A DNA stretch of 8,300 nucleotides from Candidatus Igneacidithiobacillus taiwanensis (GTDB taxonomy: Bacteria; Pseudomonadota; Gammaproteobacteria; Acidithiobacillales; Acidithiobacillaceae). Where the stretch lies: NCBI GenBank assembly GCA_002341825.1, contig DDOU01000159.1:16595-24894 (forward strand), given 5' to 3'. The notes beneath the pieces are model-generated. The model searched no databases, was not told the DNA's origin, and saw only the letters and a list, made by a program, of their open reading frames with translations. The position numbers were made by a program, and so were the translations under genes. Positions 1 through 6,139 of this stretch are shown here, piece after piece (the first letter of the stretch is position 1; each line of letters starts with the position of its first letter).

Positions 1-557
1 CTCTGCAAGCCCGTAGGATTGATGAAATTGGCGAGCTGGATGGTGCCCACCTGTTGCGGCGCCGCCTGCCCCGGGAGCACTACCGAGACAGTGCCATCGC
101 TGCCGATGGTAATGCTCTGTGCGTTGGGGGGAATGGTGACTGGTGGTTGTAGGAGATAACCGTTGGAGGTCACCAACTGACCCTGGTTATTGAGTTGGAA
201 GGTACCGTCGCGGCTGTAAGCGATGGTGCCATTGGGCTGCAGAATCTGAAAAAAACCCTGGCCGTTGATGGCGACATCGAGAGCATTTCCCGTTTGAGTG
301 AGATTACCCTGGGTCATCAAGCGCTCCGTCGACATCACCCGCACCCCGGTACCCAACTGCAAGCCCGAGGGATACTGGGTGGTTTGCGAAGACTGGGCAC
401 CCGGCTGGCGCAAGTTTTGGTAAAGCAGATCCTGAAACACCGCCCGCGACTGTTTGAAGCCGGTGGTGTTGACGTTCGCCAAATTATTGGCGATCACGTC
501 CATCTTCGTCTGTTCCCCTTCCAGGCCCGTGGCCGCCACATACAAAGAACGCATCAT
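1..557 (-). CDS. flgG: FlgG, flagellar distal rod protein (C-terminal part missing)
   Basis: FlgG builds the distal rod that crosses the periplasm and joins the hook. The visible 185 residues are the N-terminal portion of a protein normally about 260 long; the left window edge removes the rest. The N-terminus reads M(M)[33 protein letters not shown], which carries the ANNLAN rod/hook signature and the FlgG-type opening. Near residue 83 it has the family segment [18 protein letters not shown], followed by a [16 protein letters not shown] stretch. Two tandem ATG codons lie at 557-552; I take the first, preceded by TAAGGAG eight nt upstream. It follows flgF by 18 nt and is the last visible gene of the flgBCDEFG operon; flgH and flgI probably follow outside the window. 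The assignment to FlgG rather than FlgF rests on this opening and on gene order. Confidence 0.95.
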   Translation of the reverse strand, partial: MMRSLYVAATGLEGEQTKMDVIANNLANVNTTGFKQSRAVFQDLLYQNLRQPGAQSSQTTQYPSGLQLGTGVRVMSTERLMTQGNLTQTGNALDVAINGQGFFQILQPNGTIAYSRDGTFQLNNQGQLVTSNGYLLQPPVTIPPNAQSITIGSDGTVSVVLPGQAAPQQVGTIQLANFINPTGLQ

Positions 558-575
558 GACAATTTCTCCTTACGC

Positions 576-1322
576 TCAGGAAACCACCAACACCTGATTG
601 GCGGCGGTACGATCCTGATCGATGGTCTGGATCAGCTTGGTTTGCATCTCGAATTGTCGGCTGTCTTGCAACATCTGGATCATGCTTTGGATGGGGTTGA
701 CGTTACTTCCCTCCAAGGCACCGCTTTCGAGAACGACATTGGGGTCTTCTGGTGCCGGTTGCTGGTCTGCGGTCTGAAACAAGCCGTCCGCGCCTTTGCG
801 CAGCGTGCTCTCCGGCGGATTGACCAACTTGATTTGATTGATGACCAACAAGCCGTTTGGCTGATTTCCCTGTGGTACTCCCGAAATCGCCCCATTGCTA
901 CCAATGGTCAGGCCCGTCATGGGCGGCAGAGAAATGGGCAAACCGTTAACCCCCAGTACCGGGTGCCCAGTTGCCGTTTCCAGAATCCCCTGCCCATTGA
1001 CCTGCAGGTTACCGTCACGGGTGTAGGCCTCCTTGCCATCGGGCCCTTGCACGGCGATCCAGCCCTTGCCATTGACGGCGACATCCAGGGCCCGTCCGGT
1101 ATGAACGATCGGCCCACTCTGAAAGTCCCAGCTCTCGTCGGTGGTAGCGGTGTAGACCCGCGTGGGCAGGCCCGCCCCCGAGCCGTAGACCGGCAGGGCC
1201 CGGGTTTGCGCAATTTCGGCGCGAAAACCGCTGGTGTTGGCATTGGCGAGATTGTTGGCGACGACGGTTTGCCGTTCTTGCAGGGCGTTGGCCCCAGTCA
1301 TGGCAATGTAGAGCGTGTCCAT
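576..1322 (-). CDS. flgF: FlgF, flagellar proximal rod protein
   Basis: FlgF is a rod subunit exported through the flagellar type III apparatus and assembled in the periplasm. The 248-residue length is normal. The N-terminus MDTLYIAMTGANALQERQTVVANNLANANTSGFR shows the ANNLAN coiled-coil signature shared by rod and hook proteins. The core has GRALDVAVNGKGWIAVQ with AYTRDGNLQVNGQG (about residues 76-115), and the C-terminus has the family pattern EGSNVNPIQSMIQMLQDSRQFEMQTKLIQT. No signal peptide is expected or seen. The ATG at 1322 has AAGGAG about 10 nt upstream. The gene begins 15 nt after flgE and ends 18 nt before flgG. Position between the hook gene and flgG, and the typical MDTLYIAM start, separate it from FlgG. 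Confidence 0.95.
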   Translation of the reverse strand: MDTLYIAMTGANALQERQTVVANNLANANTSGFRAEIAQTRALPVYGSGAGLPTRVYTATTDESWDFQSGPIVHTGRALDVAVNGKGWIAVQGPDGKEAYTRDGNLQVNGQGILETATGHPVLGVNGLPISLPPMTGLTIGSNGAISGVPQGNQPNGLLVINQIKLVNPPESTLRKGADGLFQTADQQPAPEDPNVVLESGALEGSNVNPIQSMIQMLQDSRQFEMQTKLIQTIDQDRTAANQVLVVS

Positions 1323-1337
1323 GGGCGGCTATCTCCT

Positions 1338-2591
1338 TTACAGGCTCAGCAGCGTCTGCACTACGGTGTTCTGCGTCTTGATCGTTTGCGCGTTGGCTTG
1401 ATAGGCCTGCTGCGCCACAATCAGCTTGACCAGGTCGTTGGAGAGGTCGACGTTGGACTGCTCCACAGCCCCCGATTGCAACACTCCAAGATTGGTGCTA
1501 CCCGGGGTGCCGGTCAAAGGCTGACCAGAGGCATAAGTTGCCGCCCAATAGTTATTGCCAAGATTTTGCAGGCCATTGTTGTTGGCAAAGCGGGTGAGGC
1601 TGATCTGTCCCATGAGCTGCGACTTGCCGTTGCTATAGCGCGCAAAAATATTGCCACCGGAATCGATGGAGAGTCCCGACAACTGTCCCGGTCCGTAGCC
1701 ATTAGAATTATTGCTAATGACCGCATTCGGAGAGTCGTAGTTGGTGCTGCCGCTGTAATTCACACTGATGGTGGAGGGTGCAGCACCATCGGCCCAGGAG
1801 ATTGGTCCTACGGAACCCGATGTCGTGCCGATGGCCGTACCGTTTGCATTGAAGACCAGAGTCCCCAAACTGCCGGAACTCACCCCGCCAGAGGCAGTGG
1901 TACCGGCCACGGAGTATGCCACGTTCCACACCTGCCCTATGCCGGAGCTACCGGAGCTCCCGGTGCTTGGGCTCAGCTGGTAGTACGTCGTGAGCAACTG
2001 CGGCGTACCGAGACTGTCGTAGATCGTTGTAGTGGTAGAGTAATTGTAAGTGCTCGGATCGTTGATGTTCAGGGCACCACTGATAGGGGTATTGGTGGAG
2101 TCGAGGTTGAGACTAATGCCCAGGCCAGAGGTTGCCTGAGGAGCAAGTGCATTTTGGCTGATCACAAGCGGACCACTGGCGCCGGTGAGTTTACCGTTTT
2201 GGGCTTGCATACCGATCAACTGGCCGCCATTGGCATCGACGATTACCCCACCAGAGCTCAACTGGAACTGTCCGTTACGTCCATATACGGTGCTGCCATT
2301 GTAATCGAACTGAAAAAATCCATTACCATTGATGGCTACATCAAGAGGATTGCTCGTGGTCTGGATATTGCCCTGGGTAAACTGCTGCGCCACCGTCATT
2401 ACCTGGGTGCCGATACCCACCTGCCCATTCAAGGGGGCGTTGTTTTCCATGGCCGCCGCGTAGGCATCGGAAAACTCGGCATTGGAGGATTTGAATCCCA
2501 CGGTATTGGCGTTGGAAATGTTATTGCCCAGCACCTGCAAATCGATATTGGCCGCTGCAAGTCCACTCAACGCTGTATTCAATGCGCCCAT
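1338..2591 (-). CDS. flgE: FlgE, flagellar hook protein
   Basis: FlgE polymerises into the hook, the universal joint between rod and filament. At 417 residues it has ordinary length. The start MGALNTALSGLAAANIDLQVLGNNISNANTVGFKSSNAEFSDAYA is a hook/rod N-terminal domain, followed by FTQGNIQTTSNPLDVAINGNGFF (about residues 72-94). The C-terminal domain reads GAVEQSNVDLSNDLVKLIVAQQAYQANAQTIKTQNTVVQTLLSL, the heptad-rich helix that packs inside the hook. The middle is rich in Ser, Gly, Thr and Asn, including a short GSSGSSG repeat near residues 211-218, as expected for the surface-exposed, variable hook domains. The Shine-Dalgarno GGAG lies 7-8 nt before the ATG and overlaps the stop codon of flgD, so translation may be coupled to flgD. 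Confidence 0.96.
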   Translation of the reverse strand: MGALNTALSGLAAANIDLQVLGNNISNANTVGFKSSNAEFSDAYAAAMENNAPLNGQVGIGTQVMTVAQQFTQGNIQTTSNPLDVAINGNGFFQFDYNGSTVYGRNGQFQLSSGGVIVDANGGQLIGMQAQNGKLTGASGPLVISQNALAPQATSGLGISLNLDSTNTPISGALNINDPSTYNYSTTTTIYDSLGTPQLLTTYYQLSPSTGSSGSSGIGQVWNVAYSVAGTTASGGVSSGSLGTLVFNANGTAIGTTSGSVGPISWADGAAPSTISVNYSGSTNYDSPNAVISNNSNGYGPGQLSGLSIDSGGNIFARYSNGKSQLMGQISLTRFANNNGLQNLGNNYWAATYASGQPLTGTPGSTNLGVLQSGAVEQSNVDLSNDLVKLIVAQQAYQANAQTIKTQNTVVQTLLSL

Positions 2592-2602
2592 GATTGCTCT
2601 CC

Positions 2603-3298
2603 TTAACTGATGTTCTGGACGGAACTGAAAGGAACTGACCCCGCTTGCCCGCTCAACTGCAAAGTGGGTCCGCTGCTACCCAAGGTGACACTGTTCACTA
2701 CACCCAGGCTGTAGGGTGTCGCGGTTACCCCCTGGGAACCGTTAGCGGCTTGTACCGAGAACCGATAAGTACCAGCCGGCAGCGTAGCCCCGGCGTTATC
2801 CAACCCATTCCAGGTAAAGCTATGCATTCCGGAGCCCTGCGAGCCCTGGGGCAAAATAGCAAGGGTCTGGCCGGCGGAATTCTGCACCAACACATTGACA
2901 TTGCTGGCGTCGCCGCTGAGATTGTAGGCTCCCGCAGCGCTGCCGCCGCTGAGCTGCAGGGTGTTACCGGCAGTGCTTACCGTCTTACCAATCAAGGTGG
3001 CCGCCTGCAGTCCCTGATTTTGATTGATCTGATCCATGAGACTACTTAGGGAGCTCTGAATGGCATTGACGCCATTGGCGACGCTGAATTGTGCGAGCTC
3101 CGAGGAAAGATCCTGATTGCTCAGCGGATTGAGTGGATCCTGGTTCATCAACTGCGTAACCAAGAGGTTATAGAAGGTGCTCACACTGGCCAGCCCGCTG
3201 GCGCCGGAGCTCGCCGACCCAGAACTGCTGGCGCTGTTGGACTGCAAGGAGGCATAGAAGGGATTGACGGCGGAACTGAGTGAACTGGCGCTGCTCAT
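2603..3298 (-). CDS. flgD: FlgD, hook-capping (hook scaffold) protein
   Basis: FlgD caps the growing hook and allows FlgE to polymerise; it is discarded when the hook is complete. The protein is 231 residues. After a low-complexity Ser/Ala/Gly-rich N-terminal stretch (about residues 1-40) comes the conserved segment FYNLLVTQLMNQDPLNPLSNQDLSSELAQFS (about 42-72), the hallmark of the FlgD N-terminal domain. The C-terminal half holds the tudor/Ig-like part, with HSFTWNGLDNAGATLPAGTYRFSVQA near residues 159-185. The gene starts 2 nt after the flgC stop, and its AGGAG lies inside the last codons of flgC, seven nt before the ATG. The Ser/Gly-rich N-terminus is longer than in many homologues but not exceptional for this variable tail. 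Confidence 0.95.
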   Translation of the reverse strand: MSSASSLSSAVNPFYASLQSNSASSSGSASSGASGLASVSTFYNLLVTQLMNQDPLNPLSNQDLSSELAQFSVANGVNAIQSSLSSLMDQINQNQGLQAATLIGKTVSTAGNTLQLSGGSAAGAYNLSGDASNVNVLVQNSAGQTLAILPQGSQGSGMHSFTWNGLDNAGATLPAGTYRFSVQAANGSQGVTATPYSLGVVNSVTLGSSGPTLQLSGQAGSVPFSSVQNIS

Positions 3299-3300
3299 GT

Positions 3301-3711
3301 CTAGGCTCCTAGAGTCAGGGTTTTCTGCATCAGGCTTTTGGTGGTCTCCAGGACGTTGACATTGGCCTGGTAGGCACGCGAGGCAGAAATCATGTTGACG
3401 AGTTCATCGACGGGGTTGACGTTGGGCATCTTGACGTAACCCTGGGCATCGGCGAGGGGGTTACCCGGTTCATAGACCAGCTTGAATGGGCCGGGCTTTT
3501 CCACCACACCCGCTACCGCCACACCATCGACACCGGCGGGGCCGCTACCCATGGGCTGGGCGGCAAAGACTACTTCCCGCGCCCGGTAGGGTTGACCGGT
3601 AGAACTGGTGGCCGAATTAGCATTTGCTAAATTGCTAGCGACAACATTGAGCCGATAGCTTTGCGCCGTAAGCCCGGAACTCGCCACATTGAACACCGAA
3701 AACAAAGACAT
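3301..3711 (-). CDS. flgC: FlgC, flagellar proximal rod protein
   Basis: FlgC forms part of the proximal rod next to the MS ring. It is 136 residues, the usual size. The N-terminal helix [49 protein letters not shown] contains the SNLANAN signature and the family's YRA motif. The middle has [46 protein letters not shown], which is diagnostic for FlgC. The C-terminal helix [27 protein letters not shown] completes the rod fold. The ATG at 3711 has a strong AGGAGG eight nt upstream. It lies 23 nt after flgB and almost abuts flgD. Confidence 0.96.
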   Translation of the reverse strand: MSLFSVFNVASSGLTAQSYRLNVVASNLANANSATSSTGQPYRAREVVFAAQPMGSGPAGVDGVAVAGVVEKPGPFKLVYEPGNPLADAQGYVKMPNVNPVDELVNMISASRAYQANVNVLETTKSLMQKTLTLGA

Positions 3712-3734
3712 TCCGCAATCCTCCTACTGCTGCA

Positions 3735-4148
3735 TCACTGAGTGGTACCCGTGATGGCCGACAACAAGGTCTTGATCTTACCCGTCAGAAAAGTGACGTC
3801 GCCTTGGTAGCGCAAGCTGTTTTGGGCAAATTCCGACTGCTCACGATTCATATCTACCGAATTTCCATCCAACCCGACTGCGCTACCGCGCTGATACTGC
3901 ACAAAGCCCGCCAGGGAGAGATCGCCGGCGCTCGCTGTAAACTGGCGCGGCTGATCGGTCCGCAGGGGTAGGCGCGCGCCCTGGCCGGCCTGCACCGCTC
4001 GCAAGGTCTGGGCAAAGGGAATATCTACCGCCTTGTAGTTGGGGGTATTGGCATTGGCGATATTGGCCGCCAGTAGCTGCTGACGATATCCCGACACCCG
4101 CAGGGCATCCGCCAAAGGATCCAAGGTTTGACTCAAGAGGCCGGCCAT
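3735..4148 (-). CDS. flgB: FlgB, flagellar proximal rod protein
   Basis: FlgB is the first rod subunit, contacting the MS ring and FliE. With the start I chose it has 137 residues, normal for the family. It begins MAGLLSQTLDPLADALRVSGYRQQLLAANIANANTPNYKAVDIPFAQTL, with the ANIANANTPNYKA signature at about residues 28-40. Its end, NREQSEFAQNSLRYQGDVTFLTGKIKTLLSAI, is a typical FlgB C-terminus. The ATG at 4148 is preferred because GGGAG lies 9 nt upstream. An in-frame ATG at 4157 has no spacing to that site. The open frame continues upstream to 4349, but that extension crosses the sigma-54-type promoter and lacks FlgB similarity. It is the first gene of the minus-strand rod/hook operon and is divergent from flgA. 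Confidence 0.95.
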   Translation of the reverse strand: MAGLLSQTLDPLADALRVSGYRQQLLAANIANANTPNYKAVDIPFAQTLRAVQAGQGARLPLRTDQPRQFTASAGDLSLAGFVQYQRGSAVGLDGNSVDMNREQSEFAQNSLRYQGDVTFLTGKIKTLLSAITGTTQ

Positions 4149-4184
4149 CCGCAACATCTCCCTACAAACGGTTTGACTAGCCAA

Positions 4185-4200
4185 AGCAAATGCCGTGCCC
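4185..4200 (-). promoter_or_regulatory. Sigma-54-type (-24/-12) promoter of flgBCDEFG
   Basis: On the minus strand the 16-mer GGGCACGGCATTTGCT matches the RpoN consensus TGGCACG-N4-TTGCW at every defined position except the first. The GG and GC dinucleotides are separated by exactly 10 nt. The predicted start is near 4174-4175, giving a leader of about 26 nt before the flgB ATG. Position and match make this a strong prediction. It implies control by RpoN plus a FleQ/FlrA-type enhancer-binding protein encoded elsewhere, which is inference. Confidence 0.85.
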
Positions 4201-4283
4201 ATTGCCGGAATCGTTCTTTTGACGGGTTCTGAGGATGGAATCTGCGGTATCGGCGGCGAGAACCGACCGACCGAACGCCAACT

Positions 4284-4299
4284 CGGCAAGACCTTGCCG
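4284..4299. repeat. Perfect 7-bp inverted repeat between the divergent flg promoters
   Basis: CGGCAAG and CTTGCCG face each other across a 2-bp spacer. The centre is roughly 117 bp upstream of the predicted flgB start and 87 bp upstream of the predicted flgA start, a usual distance for enhancer-binding-protein sites serving sigma-54 promoters. It may be a shared activator site. I do not recognise it as a known FleQ, FlrA or NtrC consensus, and a chance palindrome remains possible. Confidence 0.45.
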
Positions 4300-4351
4300 G
4301 AGAGCGAGGCGGCAAACTCCCGCCGTCGACAAAACCTGGGGCGCAGCATCC

Positions 4352-4367
4352 TGGCCCATCAATTGCT
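4352..4367 (+). promoter_or_regulatory. Sigma-54-type (-24/-12) promoter of flgA
   Basis: TGGCCCATCAATTGCT matches TGGCACG-N4-TTGCW at all defined positions except two in the -24 box. It keeps the essential GG and GC with a 10-nt spacing. The predicted start is near 4378, about 34 nt before the flgA GTG. It is divergent from the flgB promoter 150 bp away. Transcription from here could run on through flgM, flgN, csrA and fliW, because no terminator is seen after flgA. Confidence 0.75.
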
Positions 4368-4411
4368 TGCTAACCGGGTGAGATTGGGTAGCGACAGGAA
4401 AGGAGGAAGCG

Positions 4412-5110
4412 GTGCGAAGTTTTCTGCGATTGCTCGGACTAATCTGCCTCGCCCTGACTGGGGTCGTGCCCGCGGCGCACGCTGGCGAAAACGTTGCGAC
4501 CCTGCGTCAGGCCGTCCGTGCCTTTGTTCGCCAACACCTACCAGCAGGCACCCAAGAGAGTCAGGTGAGCGTGGACGTTCCGGCCAGTAGCATCAGCTTC
4601 CCTGCCTGCAGTCATCTCGAACTGGGCTACTTTGGCTATGCCAATCCTTTCGGCAGCCAAACGGTGAGTGCCCATTGTGCCGCGCCGCAAAGCTGGACCC
4701 TGTATGTGCCGGTACAAGTGCGTCAGGGCAGCGCCATTGTCATTGCCGCCCACAGCCTGAGTGCGGGCACCATCCTCACGGCTGGCGATTTGCGCACGAG
4801 TTCCGCCGACCCCGGCAATCTTGCCGGCGCGCCCCTGAGTAACCCCCAGGAGGCCATCGGCCAGCGCCTGCGCTATGGGGTAATGGCTGGGCAGCCGATT
4901 TTGCGTTCGATGTTGCAGGCACGGAATCTCGTCCATGCTGGTCAGCAAGTCACCATTGTGGCCGAGGGCGACGGGATACGCATTGCAACGATTGCCGACG
5001 CCATCGAGGATGGGCAAATGGGGCAGAGCATATTGGTGCGCAACATTCAGTCGGGCCGCGTTTTGCATGCCATAGTCTCCGGCGCTGGTACGGTAAAAGT
5101 ATCATTCTAA
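4412..5110 (+). CDS. flgA: FlgA, periplasmic P-ring assembly chaperone
   Basis: FlgA helps the P-ring protein FlgI assemble around the rod in the periplasm. The 232-residue protein opens with a clear Sec signal peptide (MRSFLRLLGLICLALTGVVPAAHA, cleavage likely after residue 24). An SAF-like domain follows at about residues 109-170 (AAHSLSAGTILTAGDLR ... VMAGQPILRSMLQA). The C-terminal chaperone domain is VHAGQQVTIVAEGDGIRIATIADAIEDGQMGQSILVRNIQSGRVLHAIVSGAGTVKV, a textbook FlgA ending. Cys66 and Cys89 could form a disulphide in the periplasm. Translation starts with GTG, supported by AGGAGG five nt upstream. It is transcribed away from flgB, the common arrangement in gammaproteobacteria, and precedes flgM by 88 nt. 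Confidence 0.94.
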   Translation: MRSFLRLLGLICLALTGVVPAAHAGENVATLRQAVRAFVRQHLPAGTQESQVSVDVPASSISFPACSHLELGYFGYANPFGSQTVSAHCAAPQSWTLYVPVQVRQGSAIVIAAHSLSAGTILTAGDLRTSSADPGNLAGAPLSNPQEAIGQRLRYGVMAGQPILRSMLQARNLVHAGQQVTIVAEGDGIRIATIADAIEDGQMGQSILVRNIQSGRVLHAIVSGAGTVKVSF

Positions 5111-5198
5111 CAGCAAACGCTAGGATTGATTGGCAGCATTCAAGAAATCGTGACCCTGTGTCGTTACCTGTAGGGAAGTCCGTTTAGGAGCTAGAATC

Positions 5199-5498
5199 AT
5201 GAATCCCATCCAACCCAAGTCCAATGTGCCGGGCATTGCCCCTACCGGGCCACGGCCAGAGCGTAGCGCCAACAGCCCAGTGGCAAAAACGCCGAGCGAG
5301 GCAAGCGTCGGCCAGGAGCAAGTTACCCTGTCGGCAACGGCGCAAGCCCTGCTCCAGGCCAGTGGCAACACCGGCAATCCACGAGTAGAGGCGCTGCGGC
5401 AGGTGGTCGCCAGCGGCACCTACGCTATCTCTCCGGAGCAAATCGCCAAAGGTTTGACGACGGATCAGCTGCAGATGCTGCCAAAGAGCGGGAGCTGA
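5199..5498 (+). CDS. flgM: FlgM, anti-sigma-28 factor
   Basis: FlgM binds the flagellar sigma factor FliA (sigma-28) and holds back late genes until the hook is finished, when FlgM is exported. The 99-residue size is typical. The N-terminal 40 residues are Pro/Ser-rich and probably disordered, as needed for export. The C-terminal FliA-binding region (about residues 40-97) reads EQVTLSATAQALLQASGNTGNPRVEALRQVVASGTYAISPEQIAKGL, with the family's L-S, V-x-x-L/I-R and G-x-Y-x-I-x-P-x-x-I-A positions. The ATG has AGGAG eight nt upstream. I found no convincing sigma-28 promoter in the 88-nt gap after flgA. It is followed immediately by flgN, the usual pair. Confidence 0.93.
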   Translation: MNPIQPKSNVPGIAPTGPRPERSANSPVAKTPSEASVGQEQVTLSATAQALLQASGNTGNPRVEALRQVVASGTYAISPEQIAKGLTTDQLQMLPKSGS

Positions 5499-5501
5499 GC
5501 C

Positions 5502-5891
5502 TTGGCCGAACCGCTTGCCGCCATCGACGAGCAGAGCCAGCGTCTAGAAACGCTGCAAAAGGTGCTAGTGAAAGAATCGCAAGCACTGCTCGCCAACGAT
5601 TGGGCGAGCATCCAGGCCTTGGCTGCGCAAAAAATCCAACTATTTCGCGAAATCAGTGCCCTAGAGAGCCAGCGGCAAGGGCAGAGCGCGAGTCCTGCGC
5701 AGCTACTACGCCGCCAACAGGCCCTCGCCCAAGTAGCGCGCCATAATCAGCAAAACGGCGCAAGCATCCAGGCCCTCGGCCGTTTTCAGCAGGAGGCCTG
5801 GCAAATTCTCTTTGGCCCCGAAAATAAGCTCTATGGTTACGCGGGACGGATCGAAAATGACAAGAGTGGCCACCGCTTGGGCAGTGCCTGA
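5502..5891 (+). CDS. flgN: FlgN, export chaperone for hook-filament junction proteins
   Basis: FlgN is a small cytoplasmic chaperone for FlgK and FlgL. The 129-residue product is largely alpha-helical, with the FlgN pattern LQKVLVKESQALLANDWASIQALAAQKIQLFREISALESQR at about residues 18-58. A second helical region (about 66-109) is followed by a short C-terminal tail with LYGYAGRIE, similar to the Y-x-x-x-G-R element of the family. The start is TTG, with GGGAG seven nt upstream at the very end of flgM. Its stop TGA shares one base with the ATG of csrA (TGATG), so the two genes are translationally coupled. Sequence conservation of FlgN is low, so context supports the call as much as similarity does. 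Confidence 0.88.
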   Translation: MAEPLAAIDEQSQRLETLQKVLVKESQALLANDWASIQALAAQKIQLFREISALESQRQGQSASPAQLLRRQQALAQVARHNQQNGASIQALGRFQQEAWQILFGPENKLYGYAGRIENDKSGHRLGSA

Positions 5892-6139
5892 TGCTCATCC
5901 TCACCCGCCGCAAGGGCCAAGCCATCTGTATTGGGGATGACATTCGTATCGTCATTACCCGCATCGACGAAGGCCAAGTTCGCATTGGTATCGAGACCAG
6001 CAACAACGTCCCCATCTACCGTGAGGAATTGCTGCAGGAAATTCGCAAAAACAATCGCGATGCGGCGGCCAGCGAATCACCGCAATTGGAGCAATGGTTG
6101 GCGGGTCACTTTCCCAATCCCAATGAGGAAGAAGAATGA
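5891..6139 (+). CDS. csrA: CsrA, RNA-binding carbon storage/translational regulator
   Basis: CsrA is a homodimeric regulator that binds GGA motifs in mRNA leaders, usually blocking ribosome access. The 82-residue protein has the canonical opening MLILTRRKGQ, then IGDDIRIVI, GQVRIGIET and VPIYREELLQEI. The RNA-binding residues R6-R7 and R44 (in REE) are present. It is about 20 residues longer than the 61-residue E. coli protein: residues 54-82 form an extra tail ending NPNEEEE, which is strongly acidic. The ATG overlaps the flgN stop, and no good Shine-Dalgarno precedes it, so expression probably depends on translation of flgN. It overlaps fliW by four nt (ATGA). Being inside the flagellar operon next to fliW, it may be a flagellum-dedicated paralogue; another csrA may exist elsewhere. 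Confidence 0.95.
   Translation: MLILTRRKGQAICIGDDIRIVITRIDEGQVRIGIETSNNVPIYREELLQEIRKNNRDAAASESPQLEQWLAGHFPNPNEEEE

Noticed and set aside
1940..1965. Short imperfect repeat in flgE (Gly-Ser-Ser units)
   Set aside because: It encodes a flexible Ser/Gly loop in the variable hook domain, which is ordinary for FlgE.
195..2606. Very long (803-codon) open frame on the plus strand opposite flgG, flgF and flgE
   Set aside because: It lies fully antisense to three clearly conserved flagellar genes, its translation resembles no family I know, and it has no promoter or ribosome site. It is best explained by codon bias of the real genes, so I treat it as a shadow.
4262..4273. Three ACCG tetranucleotide units in the flgB-flgA intergenic region
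   Set aside because: Too short to be a meaningful repeat tract or phase-variation site.
4149..4349. N-terminal extension of FlgB up to 4349
   Set aside because: It would cross the sigma-54-type promoter and gives a Pro/Arg-rich stretch unlike FlgB. The ATG at 4148 has a ribosome site and gives the normal length.
5131..5146. Possible sigma-54 promoter upstream of flgM
   Set aside because: TGGCAGC gives a fair -24 box, but the -12 position reads AAGAA with no GC at the required spacing.
5487..5496. AGC-GGGA-GCT mini-hairpin at the flgN ribosome site as a CsrA target
   Set aside because: It has a GGA in a loop at the right place, but the stem is only 3 bp and is likely to occur by chance.
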